Below, one piece after another: positions 27,186 to 35,894 of a stretch of DNA of 64,000 bases (position 1 is its first letter; each line of letters starts with the position of its first letter). The stretch lies in the NCBI RefSeq assembly GCF_014287355.1, contig NZ_JACOPE010000001.1, positions 1,054,001 to 1,118,000 of the forward strand. The letters run 5' to 3'. The notes beneath the pieces were generated by a model that was not told the DNA's origin, made no database searches, and saw only the letters and a program-made list of their open reading frames with translations. Both the position numbers and the translations under genes were made by a program. The stretch is from Ruminococcus hominis (GTDB taxonomy: Bacteria; Bacillota; Clostridia; Lachnospirales; Lachnospiraceae).

Positions 27186-28988
27186 ATGGCAGAATCAATG
27201 CAGGGATTACATCGTACACATCGTTGTGGTGAGCTTTCTGCGGCTAATGTCGGAGAGACAGTTACAATTATGGGATGGGTTCAGAAGAATCGTAATAAAG
27301 GAGGTCTTGTATTCGTTGATGTACGTGACCGTTCAGGAATTATTCAGGTGGTATTTGAAGATGGTTCATGTGATGCGGATTTGATTGCAAGAGCAGCAAG
27401 TCTTCGTTCTGAATATGTAGTAGCAATTGTAGGTAAGGTTGAAAAACGTTCAGGTGCAGTGAATGAGAATCTTGCAACAGGGGAGATTGAAGTGATTCCG
27501 GAACAGATGAGAATTTTATCTGAGTCCGAGACACCTCCGTTCCCAATTGAGGAGAACTCTAAAACAAAAGAGGACTTACGTTTGAAATATCGTTATCTGG
27601 ACTTAAGAAGACCGGATCTTCAGCGCAATTTAATGATGAGAAGTAAGATTGCAACACTGACTCGTCAGTTCCTTGCAGATGAGGGATTTCTTGAGATTGA
27701 AACACCAATCCTTGGTAAGACTACACCGGAAGGAGCAAGAGATTATCTTGTACCTAGCCGTATTCATCCAGGAAGCTTCTACGGACTTCCACAGTCACCA
27801 CAGCTGTACAAACAGCTTTTGATGTGTTCTGGATATGATCGTTATTTCCAGATTGCAAAATGTTTCCGTGACGAGGATTTACGTGCAGACAGACAGCCTG
27901 AATTTACACAGATCGATATGGAGCTTTCTTTTGTAGATGAAGAAGATGTTATGAGTATCAATGAAAGACTTCTTGCTAAATTATTTAAAGAGGTTCTTGA
28001 TATTGATGTAGAGCTTCCAATTCAGAGAATGACATGGCAGGAAGCAATGGATCGTTTCGGTTCTGATAAACCGGATATCCGTTTTGGTATGGAACTTGTA
28101 AATGTGACAGAGACAGTAAAAGACAGTGAATTTGTTGTATTTAAAGGCGCTATTGAGAATGGCGGAACTGTTCGTGGTATCAACGCCAAAGGTCAGGGCT
28201 CAATGCCTCGTAAGAAGATTGATAAGCTTGTAAGTTTTGCAAAAGATTATGGCGCAAAAGGACTTGCTTACATTGCAATCCAGGAAGACGGAACTGTAAA
28301 ATCTTCATTTGCTAAATTTATGAGCGAAGAAGAGATGCAGAATCTGATCAAAGCAATGGACGGAGAAAACGGAGACCTTCTTCTTTTCGCAGCAGACAAG
28401 AATAAGGTTGTATGGGATGTTTTAGGTGCATTACGTCTGGAACTTGCCCGTCAGTTAGAACTTTTGGATAAGAATGAATACAAATTCCTGTGGATCACAG
28501 AATTTCCACTTCTTGAGTGGAGCGAGGAACAGAATCGTTATACAGCGATGCATCATCCATTTACAATGCCGATGGAAGAAGACTGGCAGTATATCGACAC
28601 AGATCCGGGACGTGTTCGTGCGAAAGCGTATGATATTACATTGAATGGTAATGAGATTGGTGGAGGAAGTATCCGAATCCATCAGAACGATATTCAGGAG
28701 AAGATGTTTGAAGTACTTGGATTTACAAAAGAAGAGGCTTATCGTCAGTTCTCATTTTTGTTAGATGCATTTAAATACGGAGTACCGCCTCACGCCGGAC
28801 TTGCTTATGGTCTGGACCGTCTGGTTATGCTGATGGCAAAAGTAGACAGCATTCGTGACGTAATGGCATTCCCGAAAGTAAAAGATGCTTCATGCCTTAT
28901 GACAAATGCACCGAGTCAGGCTGATGATAAACAGCTTGCTGAACTTGGGCTGGAGTTGAGACCGGAAGAAGAAAGTTCTGAAGAATAA
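27186..28988 (+). CDS. aspS: Aspartyl-tRNA synthetase
   Basis: A 600-residue bacterial-type AspRS. An N-terminal OB fold (GWVQKNRNKGGLVFVDVRDR) precedes the class II core with QSPQLYKQLLM, motif 2 (FRDEDLRADRQPEFTQID) and GLAYGLDRLVML as motif 3. The bacterial GAD insertion lies in the middle. It follows hisS with a 32-nt gap, an arrangement typical of Firmicutes. Confidence 0.97.
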   Translation: MAESMQGLHRTHRCGELSAANVGETVTIMGWVQKNRNKGGLVFVDVRDRSGIIQVVFEDGSCDADLIARAASLRSEYVVAIVGKVEKRSGAVNENLATGEIEVIPEQMRILSESETPPFPIEENSKTKEDLRLKYRYLDLRRPDLQRNLMMRSKIATLTRQFLADEGFLEIETPILGKTTPEGARDYLVPSRIHPGSFYGLPQSPQLYKQLLMCSGYDRYFQIAKCFRDEDLRADRQPEFTQIDMELSFVDEEDVMSINERLLAKLFKEVLDIDVELPIQRMTWQEAMDRFGSDKPDIRFGMELVNVTETVKDSEFVVFKGAIENGGTVRGINAKGQGSMPRKKIDKLVSFAKDYGAKGLAYIAIQEDGTVKSSFAKFMSEEEMQNLIKAMDGENGDLLLFAADKNKVVWDVLGALRLELARQLELLDKNEYKFLWITEFPLLEWSEEQNRYTAMHHPFTMPMEEDWQYIDTDPGRVRAKAYDITLNGNEIGGGSIRIHQNDIQEKMFEVLGFTKEEAYRQFSFLLDAFKYGVPPHAGLAYGLDRLVMLMAKVDSIRDVMAFPKVKDASCLMTNAPSQADDKQLAELGLELRPEEESSEE

Positions 28989-29033
28989 ATAATAGAAAAA
29001 TTTCGAAAAATATAAAAAAATAGAAAAATAGTG

Positions 29034-29062
29034 TTGACAGACGGAGGAAAGTCGTGTATAGT
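29034..29062 (+). promoter_or_regulatory. Promoter of first tRNA-Gly
   Basis: TTGACA (29034-29039), 17 nt and TATAGT (29057-29062). The same arrangement recurs before the second tRNA copy. Confidence 0.8.
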
Positions 29063-29091
29063 ATATTTTGTTCTGACAAAGAACTATATAT

Positions 29092-29164
29092 GCGACAGTG
29101 GCTCAGCTGGTAGAGTACGACCTTGCCAAGGTCGGGGTCGCGGGTTCGAACCCCGTCTGTCGCT
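29092..29164 (+). tRNA. tRNA-Gly(GCC), copy 1
   Basis: A 73-nt cloverleaf. Acceptor arms GCGACAG and CTGTCGC pair perfectly with discriminator T. The anticodon stem is CGACC/GGTCG with loop TTGCCAA, giving anticodon GCC for glycine. The T arm is GCGGG-TTCGAAC-CCCGT. CCA is not encoded. It is identical to the copy at 30002-30074. Confidence 0.95.
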
Positions 29165-29176
29165 CTCTTTTGAGGA

Positions 29177-29212
29177 GGAGTGATGCAACATGTTGCATTG
29201 CTTCTTTTTTTA
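29177..29212 (+). terminator. Terminator of first tRNA-Gly
   Basis: GGAGTGATGCAAC pairs with GTTGCATTGCTTC (some G-T pairs) over a 2-nt loop, followed by TTTTTTT. Confidence 0.8.
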
Positions 29213-29236
29213 TAATGTTTAGCGAGGGATTATAGG

Positions 29237-29905
29237 ATGATAAAAGCAGTATTATTTGATATGGATGGCGTGATTTTTGATACAGAGCGTATCAACGCAA
29301 AAGGATGGAAGAAGGTAGCAGCGAGAAATAAAATCGCTTTGACAGATGAACGAATCGGAATGCTTCGAGGAAGAACTGCGGATGTGGCGAGAAATTTATT
29401 TCACGAATGGTTTGGAGACGAGGTGGATTATGATGAAGCAAGAGGTGCGAGATTAGAAATGCTGATGCAGCATTTGGACGAGCATGGAACACCGTTAAAG
29501 CCTGGTGTCAGAGAAATTTTTAGCTACTTAAAAGAAAATCATATAAAAACAGCACTTGCAACATCAACACAGAGGGAGCGAGTGGAAATGTATTTTGAAA
29601 AAGGAAATCTGCCACTGCAATTTGATGCGACAGTATGTGGACGCGAGGTTAAGAATGGTAAGCCTGCTCCGGATGTATTTTTGAAGGCGGCAGAATTGCT
29701 TGGCCTTGAGCCGGGAGAATGTCTTGTGATTGAAGACAGCTATAATGGGATACGTGCTGCAAATGCAGCGGGATGTCAGGTTGTTATGGTTCCGGATATG
29801 GACGAGCCGACCGAAGAAACAAAGGCAGTTTGTACACAAACATTGGAGTCTTTGTATGATGTAATCCGGTATTTAGATGAATTAAAGGAATTGTCAGAAA
29901 AATAA
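29237..29905 (+). CDS. HAD hydrolase, beta-phosphoglucomutase-like
   Basis: A 222-residue HAD-IA protein. FDMDGVIFDTE near the N-terminus carries both catalytic Asp residues (D8, D10). Motif II is ATSTQRERV, motif III the Lys in GREVKNGKPAPDVF, and motif IV VIEDSYNGIRAA. The cap arrangement fits the beta-phosphoglucomutase/phosphatase subgroup; the substrate is unknown. An AGCGAGGG site precedes the ATG. The gene is sandwiched between two identical tRNA-Gly units and lacks an obvious strong promoter, so read-through from the first tRNA is possible. Confidence 0.85.
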   Translation: MIKAVLFDMDGVIFDTERINAKGWKKVAARNKIALTDERIGMLRGRTADVARNLFHEWFGDEVDYDEARGARLEMLMQHLDEHGTPLKPGVREIFSYLKENHIKTALATSTQRERVEMYFEKGNLPLQFDATVCGREVKNGKPAPDVFLKAAELLGLEPGECLVIEDSYNGIRAANAAGCQVVMVPDMDEPTEETKAVCTQTLESLYDVIRYLDELKELSEK

Positions 29906-29939
29906 AGAAAAATTCAGATATACAAAATGAAAAAAAGAG

Positions 29940-29968
29940 TTGACAATAGAGTCTGTATCGTGTATAGT
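29940..29968 (+). promoter_or_regulatory. Promoter of second tRNA-Gly
   Basis: TTGACA (29940-29945), 17 nt and TATAGT (29963-29968). It shares TCGTGTATAGTA and a TTGTTCTGA..AGAAC leader with copy 1. Confidence 0.8.
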
Positions 29969-30001
29969 AGTTATTGTTCTGATGCAGAACAGCTAACATA
30001 T

Positions 30002-30074
30002 GCGACAGTGGCTCAGCTGGTAGAGTACGACCTTGCCAAGGTCGGGGTCGCGGGTTCGAACCCCGTCTGTCGCT
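30002..30074 (+). tRNA. tRNA-Gly(GCC), copy 2
   Basis: A 73-nt cloverleaf identical base for base to the copy at 29092-29164, with its own promoter and terminator. The anticodon is GCC. Confidence 0.95.
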
Positions 30075-30083
30075 CTCTTATTA

Positions 30084-30115
30084 AGGGCAATGCGAAAGCA
30101 TTGCTCTTTTGTTTT
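30084..30115 (+). terminator. Terminator of second tRNA-Gly
   Basis: AGGGCAATGC and GCATTGCTCT pair around a GAAA tetraloop (one G-T pair), followed by TTTTGTTTTG. Confidence 0.9.
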
Positions 30116-30149
30116 GTGTGGAAGCATTGTAGCTGGTCACAGTTACTGT

Positions 30150-30185
30150 AAAAGAGCCAGAAAACCCCGTCCCGAACTGGCTCTC
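30150..30185. repeat. Diverged half-copy of the 14-kb palindromic repeat
   Basis: Thirty of 36 positions match the right arm of the palindrome at 14122-14157 (shared core CCGTCCC, AACTGGC). It has its own short inverted repeat, AGAGCCAG/CTGGCTCT. It lies in the gap between the second tRNA-Gly and hom. Confidence 0.6.
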
Positions 30186-30326
30186 GATAACAACTTTTTA
30201 AAAATTGTACTAGTATTTTTAAAATACCTGTGTTACAATACACAAAATGCATTAGGGTAAAGTATTAAAGCATTAACGATTTTACAAGACCTTGCAAAGT
30301 ATTTATAGTAGTCAGGAGAGGAAAAC

Positions 30327-31610
30327 ATGAATACAAAAAAGATAAAAGTAGCACTATTAGGAGTTGGTACAGTTGGTACTGGTGTATATAAATTAATTCA
30401 GCGTCGTGCTGATGTGATGGTTCGGACAATTGGAGCACAGATGGAAGTAAGCAAGATCCTTGTCCATAATCTGAACAAGCAACGTGAAGGTATCGATGCT
30501 TCGCTTTTGACAGACAATTGGCAGGAGATTGTAAATGATCCGGAAATTCAGATTGTCGTAGAAGTGATGGGTGGAATCGAGCCGGCGAGAACGATGATAC
30601 TTGAAGCATTGCATGCAGGAAAGCATGTTGTGACGGCAAACAAGGATCTCTTAGCTGCACATGGAAAAGAGTTGTTGGATGCTGCGGAAGAAAAGCATTG
30701 TGATTTGTTGTTTGAGGCGGCAGTGGCAGGCGGAATTCCAATTATCCGACCATTGAAGCAGTGTCTTGCGGGAAATGAGATCGATGAAGTAATCGGTATT
30801 GTAAATGGTACAACAAATTACATTTTAACAAAGATGTTTGAAGAGAACATGAGCTTTGAAGAAGCCCTGGCTAAGGCTACGGAGCTTGGATATGCGGAGG
30901 CTGATCCGACAGCGGATGTAGAAGGTCTAGATGCAGGACGTAAGGTTGCAATCATGGCATCAATCGCATTTCATTCAAGGGTTGTATTTGACGATGTCCA
31001 TACAGAAGGAATCACAAAGATTACTTCAGATGATATTGCATATGCAAAAGAATTTGACAGCGTGATTAAATTACTTGGTGTTGCACATAATACTGAGGGC
31101 GGAATTGAAGTCGGGGTCTATCCGATGCTGTTGAATAAAGAACATCCTCTGGCATCCGTAAGAGATTCTTTTAATGCAGTATTTGTACATGGAGATGCAG
31201 TAGATGATGCAATGTTCTACGGACGTGGGGCAGGAGAACTTCCTACAGCAAGTGCAGTTATGGGAGATATCATTGATGTTGCCAGAAATATTGAGTATGG
31301 ATGCAATGGCCGAATCAGTTGTACATGTTATAGAGAAACACCAATCAAAAAGTTTGATGAGATAGAAAATAAGTTTTTCCTTCGTATGCAGGTGAAGAAC
31401 CAGCCGGGGGTGCTGGCAAGTATTGCAACGGTATTTGGAAATCATGGCGTAAGTATTGCAAGAGTTGTTCAGAAGCATATAAAAGGCGATCAGGCCGAGC
31501 TTGTTATCGTAACAGATAAGGTGAGAGAAGATTATTTGAAAAATGCACTGGAACAGTTGAGAGATAGTGAAAATATTTTTGAAATCAGCAGTGTGATCCG
31601 AGAATATTAG
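30327..31610 (+). CDS. hom: Homoserine dehydrogenase
   Basis: A 427-residue enzyme that reduces aspartate semialdehyde to homoserine for threonine and methionine synthesis. GVGTVGTGV at the N-terminus binds NAD(P). The catalytic core contains TANKDLLAAHG, EAAVAGGIPIIRPL, GIVNGTTNYILT and GYAEADPTADVEG. A C-terminal ACT domain (from about residue 350, QVKNQPGVLASIA) suggests allosteric control, typically by threonine. The AGGAGAGG site is well placed. It stands apart from other pathway genes here. Confidence 0.96.
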   Translation: MNTKKIKVALLGVGTVGTGVYKLIQRRADVMVRTIGAQMEVSKILVHNLNKQREGIDASLLTDNWQEIVNDPEIQIVVEVMGGIEPARTMILEALHAGKHVVTANKDLLAAHGKELLDAAEEKHCDLLFEAAVAGGIPIIRPLKQCLAGNEIDEVIGIVNGTTNYILTKMFEENMSFEEALAKATELGYAEADPTADVEGLDAGRKVAIMASIAFHSRVVFDDVHTEGITKITSDDIAYAKEFDSVIKLLGVAHNTEGGIEVGVYPMLLNKEHPLASVRDSFNAVFVHGDAVDDAMFYGRGAGELPTASAVMGDIIDVARNIEYGCNGRISCTCYRETPIKKFDEIENKFFLRMQVKNQPGVLASIATVFGNHGVSIARVVQKHIKGDQAELVIVTDKVREDYLKNALEQLRDSENIFEISSVIREY

Positions 31611-31691
31611 GAGATTATAAAACTTAAGATAAATAAAGAATTTGCTTTGGATAAAAAAGGTTAGTTACAACAAACTTCTTCGTGAGATTTA

Positions 31692-31720
31692 TTTACAAAA
31701 AGAAAAAACTGTGTTATAAC
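31692..31720 (+). promoter_or_regulatory. Promoter of thyA operon
   Basis: TTTACA (31692-31697), 17 nt and TATAAC (31715-31720). A leader of about 115 nt with a perfect 15-bp hairpin follows. Confidence 0.6.
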
Positions 31721-31762
31721 TTAATATAGCAAGCTAGCGAATGTATAGCAACAAAAAGCTGC

Positions 31763-31806
31763 GCTCACAGAAAAACACCATAGCAAGTAGATGTTTTTCT
31801 GTGAGC
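31763..31806 (+). promoter_or_regulatory. 15-bp perfect leader hairpin before thyA
   Basis: Arms GCTCACAGAAAAACA (31763-31777) and TGTTTTTCTGTGAGC (31792-31806) pair perfectly around a 14-nt loop. No T tract follows, and the thyA ATG is 37 nt downstream. It may be an operator, an mRNA-stabilising element or a structured regulatory leader. Confidence 0.6.
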
Positions 31807-31843
31807 CTTATTCATGTGAAGAGGCCAAAGGAGGAAGTTTATA

Positions 31844-32692
31844 ATGAGTTATGCAGATAAAGTATTTATCGATATGTGTAAAGATATTATAGAGAACGGG
31901 ACAAGTACAGAAGGTGAGAAAGTGCGTCCGGTGTGGGAGGACGGCACATCTGCTTATACGATTAAAAAGTTTGGTGTGGTGAATCGATATGATTTATCGA
32001 AAGAATTTCCGGCGCTGACGCTGAGAAGAACAGGAATTAAGAGTTGTACAGATGAGCTTCTCTGGATCTGGCAGAAGAAGTCGAATAATATCCATGATTT
32101 GAACAGTCATATCTGGGACAGTTGGGCGGATGAGGACGGCTCAATCGGAAAAGCATACGGATATCAGATGCAGGTGAAACACCAGTATAAAGAAGGAATG
32201 ATGGATCAGGTGGACCGCGTGATCTATGATTTGAAGAACAATCCGTACAGTCGTCGTATTATGACTAATATTTATGTACATCAAGATCTGCATGAGATGA
32301 ATCTTTATCCATGTGCATACAGTATGACATTTAATGTGACAAAGGAAGCGGGAAGTGATAAGCTTACTTTGAATGGAATCCTCAACCAGCGTTCTCAGGA
32401 TGTTCTGGCAGCAAATAACTGGAACGTTTGTCAGTATGCAGTTCTTTTACACATGCTGGCACAGGTTTGTGATATGAAGGTAGGAGAATTTGTACATGTC
32501 ATTGCAGATGCACATATTTATGACAGACACGTGCCGCTTATCAAGGAATTGATATCAAGAGAGCCGCTTCCGGCACCGACATTCTGGTTAAATCCGGAAG
32601 TAAAAGATTTTTACGATTTCACACCGGATGATGTAAGACTGGATAATTATGAAACACATCCACAGATTAAAAATATTCCGATAGCAGTGTAG
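31844..32692 (+). CDS. thyA: Thymidylate synthase
   Basis: A 282-residue ThyA that methylates dUMP to dTMP with methylenetetrahydrofolate, releasing dihydrofolate. The catalytic Cys is in NLYPCAYSMTF, a Firmicute variant of the usual PCH motif. NPYSRRIMTN binds phosphate, and LNQRSQDVLAANNWNVCQYA and HVIADAHIYDRH are conserved substrate-binding parts. It is followed 13 nt later by folA, which regenerates the dihydrofolate it produces. Confidence 0.95.
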   Translation: MSYADKVFIDMCKDIIENGTSTEGEKVRPVWEDGTSAYTIKKFGVVNRYDLSKEFPALTLRRTGIKSCTDELLWIWQKKSNNIHDLNSHIWDSWADEDGSIGKAYGYQMQVKHQYKEGMMDQVDRVIYDLKNNPYSRRIMTNIYVHQDLHEMNLYPCAYSMTFNVTKEAGSDKLTLNGILNQRSQDVLAANNWNVCQYAVLLHMLAQVCDMKVGEFVHVIADAHIYDRHVPLIKELISREPLPAPTFWLNPEVKDFYDFTPDDVRLDNYETHPQIKNIPIAV

Positions 32693-32705
32693 GAGGTTTT
32701 AGATA

Positions 32706-33194
32706 ATGAATGCAATAGCAGCAGTAGATGCAAACTGGGCAATAGGAAATAAAAACAGACTTTTAACAAGTATTCCGGCGGATATGAAGTTCTTCAGAGA
32801 GAAGACAATGGGACATGTTGTTGTAATGGGAAGAAAAACTTTGGAAAGCTTCCCAAACGGGCTGCCTCTTAAGAACAGAGTTAATATCGTGTTGACAGCG
32901 AACCGTTCTTATAAAGTGAAAGATGCGGTTATCGTGCATACAAAAGAAGAATTGTTGGAAGAATTAAAAAAATATGATTCAAATGAGCTGTATGTAATCG
33001 GAGGAGGAAGCATTTACGAGATGCTGATCCCATATTGTGATACAGCGTATATCACAAAGATCGATCATGCATATGCAGCAGATACGTATTTCCCAAATCT
33101 GGATCAGATGGATGATTGGGAGATGACGGAGGTCAGTGAGGAGCAGACTTGTTTTGATTTGGAATATGTATTCGCAAAATATGAACGCAAATAA
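32706..33194 (+). CDS. folA: Dihydrofolate reductase
   Basis: A 162-residue NADPH-dependent reductase of dihydrofolate. AVDANWAIGNKNRLL and IPADMKFFREKTMGHVVVMG are the classical substrate and cofactor segments; VIGGGSIYEML is the nucleotide-binding turn. It directly follows thyA, and its end overlaps the znuA start by 14 nt, so the three genes are probably co-translated. Confidence 0.95.
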   Translation: MNAIAAVDANWAIGNKNRLLTSIPADMKFFREKTMGHVVVMGRKTLESFPNGLPLKNRVNIVLTANRSYKVKDAVIVHTKEELLEELKKYDSNELYVIGGGSIYEMLIPYCDTAYITKIDHAYAADTYFPNLDQMDDWEMTEVSEEQTCFDLEYVFAKYERK

Positions 33195-34272
33195 TCAAAA
33201 AATAAATAAAAAGAAGAAAAGAAATTTTATATTCAGAGGTGTGAGTATACTCTGTACAATAGCATTTCTGGTCAGTGGATTATGCGGCTGTACAGCAGAT
33301 GACAATGGAGAAGAAAATCATCCAAAAGACCAGAAGAAGCTTCGGGTCGTGACAACTATTTTCCCGCAGTACGATTTTGTACGGCAGATAGCGGGAGATA
33401 ATGTGTCACTAACCATGCTTTTGAAACCAGGAGAGGAAACACATTCTTACGAACCAACACCACAGGATATCATTGCAATCCAGAATGCAGACTTGTTTAT
33501 TTATGTCGGCGGAGAGAATGACGAGTGGGTGGAAGATATTTTGGAATCACCGGAGATGGAAGATGTGAAGAGACTTCGTCTGGTAGATTGTGTTGGAAAT
33601 ATTCTTGCAGAAGAGCATGTGGAAGGAATGAAGGAAGAGCGCGGGCATTCTCATGAAGATGAGGAAGAGGAGAGCCACGATGAAGAGGAACATTTTCTTC
33701 ATTCTGCAGAAGAAACGGAAGAAGAGCATAATGAGCATGTACACACGATGGATGAGCATGTCTGGACATCACCGTGCAATGCGATTGACATTGTAGAGCA
33801 TATCACAGAGGAATTATGTTCTTTGGATCCAGAGCATGGACAGACATATAAAGATAATGCAGAAGCGTATGAGACACAGTTGAAGGAACTGGATACATCG
33901 TTTCGCAATGTAGTGAAAAATGCGAAGAATCATACACTCTTGTTTGGAGACCGTTTCCCATTTCGATATTTTGCGGCAGAGTATGGACTGGATTATTATG
34001 CAGCATTTTCGGGTTGTGCATCAGATACAGAACCAAGTGCGGCAACGATGGCATTTCTGATTAATAAGGTGAAAGAAGAACATATCCCGGTCGTGCTGAA
34101 GATGGAGCTTAGTAATGATAATATTGCAAATGCGATTGCGGAGGCGTGTGATGTTCCGGTGAAAGTATTTTACAGCAGTCATAATATTAGTGCTAAGCAG
34201 TTTGAAGCGGGAGTAACTTATTTGGATTTAATGAAAGAAAATGTAGAAACGTTAAAGGAGGCTTTGAGATAA
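33181..34272 (+). CDS. znuA: Zinc ABC transporter substrate-binding lipoprotein
   Basis: A 363-residue cluster A-I (ZnuA/AdcA-type) binding protein. A basic start, a hydrophobic stretch and LCGC form a lipoprotein signal (Cys at about residue 37). After VVTTIFPQYDFVRQIAG and the His of HSYEPTPQD comes a His/Glu-rich loop (about residues 155-200) ending in EHVWTSP, typical of zinc binders. The ATG at 33181 lies inside the folA end; no strong ribosome binding site is visible, so coupling is likely. The stop overlaps the znuC ATG (TAATG). Confidence 0.9.
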   Translation: MNANNQKINKKKKRNFIFRGVSILCTIAFLVSGLCGCTADDNGEENHPKDQKKLRVVTTIFPQYDFVRQIAGDNVSLTMLLKPGEETHSYEPTPQDIIAIQNADLFIYVGGENDEWVEDILESPEMEDVKRLRLVDCVGNILAEEHVEGMKEERGHSHEDEEEESHDEEEHFLHSAEETEEEHNEHVHTMDEHVWTSPCNAIDIVEHITEELCSLDPEHGQTYKDNAEAYETQLKELDTSFRNVVKNAKNHTLLFGDRFPFRYFAAEYGLDYYAAFSGCASDTEPSAATMAFLINKVKEEHIPVVLKMELSNDNIANAIAEACDVPVKVFYSSHNISAKQFEAGVTYLDLMKENVETLKEALR

Positions 34273-35039
34273 TGGCTTTGATTCAATGTGAAAATATATC
34301 AATTGCATACGAAGGTCAGACAGTCATTGAGGATTTATCATTTCAGATGGATCAAGGGGATTATCTTTGTATTGTCGGGGAGAATGGTTCCGGAAAGAGT
34401 ACTTTAGTCAAGAGTCTTTTGGGGTTAAAGAGTCCGTCGAAGGGGAAAATTATTTTCGGAGATGGATTGCTTCAAAGAGAGATTGGGTACCTTCCACAGC
34501 AAAATGATGTGCAGAAGGATTTTCCGGCAAGTGTGTATGAAGTAGTATTGTCAGGACGGTTAAATGGACGTGGTTTTCATCCATTTTACAAAGCAGAGGA
34601 TAAGAGGCGGGCAAAAGAAAATATGCAGCTTTTAGGAATCGATGACCTTGCAAGAAGTTGTTTTCGAGATTTGTCCGGCGGACAGAAGCAGAGAGTTCTG
34701 CTCGCAAGAGCTTTGTGTGCGACAAAGAAGCTTCTTCTTCTGGATGAGCCGGTGACAGGACTTGATCCAATCGTGACAGCAGAGTTTTATCAACTGATCA
34801 AAGAGATAAATCAGAAGTCAGGGATTGCTGTTGTGATGGTCTCTCATGATATTGAAAGTGCACTTCGAGATGCAACACACATTTTACATTTGCAGGAAAA
34901 TGCAAGGTTTTTCGGGACGACAGAGGATTATAAGAAGAGTGCTGTCGGCAGACAATATATTAAAAGTGGACAGATTGATGTTCAGGAAGCGGTAGTAGAG
35001 GAACGTCTGAAACAGATGAAAGGGGGAGATAAGTCATGA
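34272..35039 (+). CDS. znuC: Zinc ABC transporter ATP-binding protein
   Basis: A 255-residue ABC ATPase. Walker A is GENGSGKST (about 37-45), the signature LSGGQKQR, Walker B LLLLDEP, followed by the H-loop MVSHD. It sits between binding protein and permease with 1-nt and 4-nt overlaps, so it powers the same zinc (or Mn/Zn) importer. Confidence 0.93.
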   Translation: MALIQCENISIAYEGQTVIEDLSFQMDQGDYLCIVGENGSGKSTLVKSLLGLKSPSKGKIIFGDGLLQREIGYLPQQNDVQKDFPASVYEVVLSGRLNGRGFHPFYKAEDKRRAKENMQLLGIDDLARSCFRDLSGGQKQRVLLARALCATKKLLLLDEPVTGLDPIVTAEFYQLIKEINQKSGIAVVMVSHDIESALRDATHILHLQENARFFGTTEDYKKSAVGRQYIKSGQIDVQEAVVEERLKQMKGGDKS

Positions 35040-35854
35040 ATACAATGATTGAGATGCTCTCCTATCCATTTATGGTGAGGGCGTTTACAGTAGGAATTCT
35101 GGTCTCTTTATGTTCCGCACTTTTGGGCGTGAGCCTGGTATTAAAGAGGTATTCGATGATAGGCGATGGCTTGTCGCATGTGGGATTTGGCGCACTGGCA
35201 GTTGCAGCAGCGTTAAATGTAGCACCGCTGGCGGTCGCAATTCCGGTCGTGATCATTGCGGCGATACTTCTTCTTAGGGTGAACAGTAGCAGTGTGCTCA
35301 AAGGTGATTCGGCGATTGCACTGATTTCCACCAGTGCACTTGCAATCGGTGTTATGGTAATATCCATGACAACAGGAATGAATACAGATGTTTACAATTA
35401 CATGTTTGGAAGTATTCTGGCAATGAGTGCAGAGGATGTCCGCATGAGTGTGATTTTATCGGTAGTCGTATTATTGTTGTATATATTTTTCTATAATAAA
35501 ATATTTGCGATTACATTTGATGAAATATTTGCAAAAGCAACAGGTGTGAAAGCTGATTTATATAATACATTGATTGCAGTTCTGACAGCTGTGACAATCG
35601 TGCTCGGAATGAGAATGATGGGAACATTGCTGATTTCCAGTCTGATCATATTTCCGGCACTTACATCTATGCGAGTCTGCAAGACGTTTCGAGGAGTGAT
35701 TGTAAATTCAGCGATTATTTCTGTTGTGTGCTTCTGCATTGGCATTTCGGTGTCATACTTTTTTGCAACTCCGGCAGGAGCCAGTGTGGTTGTTGTAAAT
35801 CTGGCATTTCTTGGTATTTATACAATAATAGGATTTATCAGACAGCGAAAATAA
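35036..35854 (+). CDS. znuB: Zinc ABC transporter permease
   Basis: A 272-residue membrane protein of the ABC-3 (ZnuB/AdcB) family with about eight helices. The N-terminal YPFMVRAFTVGILVSL and the GDGLSHVGFGALA segment are characteristic. It starts on the ATGA overlap with znuC. No Zur-like palindrome was found near the operon promoter. Confidence 0.93.
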   Translation: MNTMIEMLSYPFMVRAFTVGILVSLCSALLGVSLVLKRYSMIGDGLSHVGFGALAVAAALNVAPLAVAIPVVIIAAILLLRVNSSSVLKGDSAIALISTSALAIGVMVISMTTGMNTDVYNYMFGSILAMSAEDVRMSVILSVVVLLLYIFFYNKIFAITFDEIFAKATGVKADLYNTLIAVLTAVTIVLGMRMMGTLLISSLIIFPALTSMRVCKTFRGVIVNSAIISVVCFCIGISVSYFFATPAGASVVVVNLAFLGIYTIIGFIRQRK

Positions 35855-35894
35855 CGTTTGCAAACAGGACGTTTTTATAAAGGGAGGTTTTTCT

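Noticed and set aside
35855..35894. Leader peptide or T-box before ilvB
   Set aside because: The gap is only 40 nt, with a small palindrome and no Leu/Val/Ile-rich leader frame.
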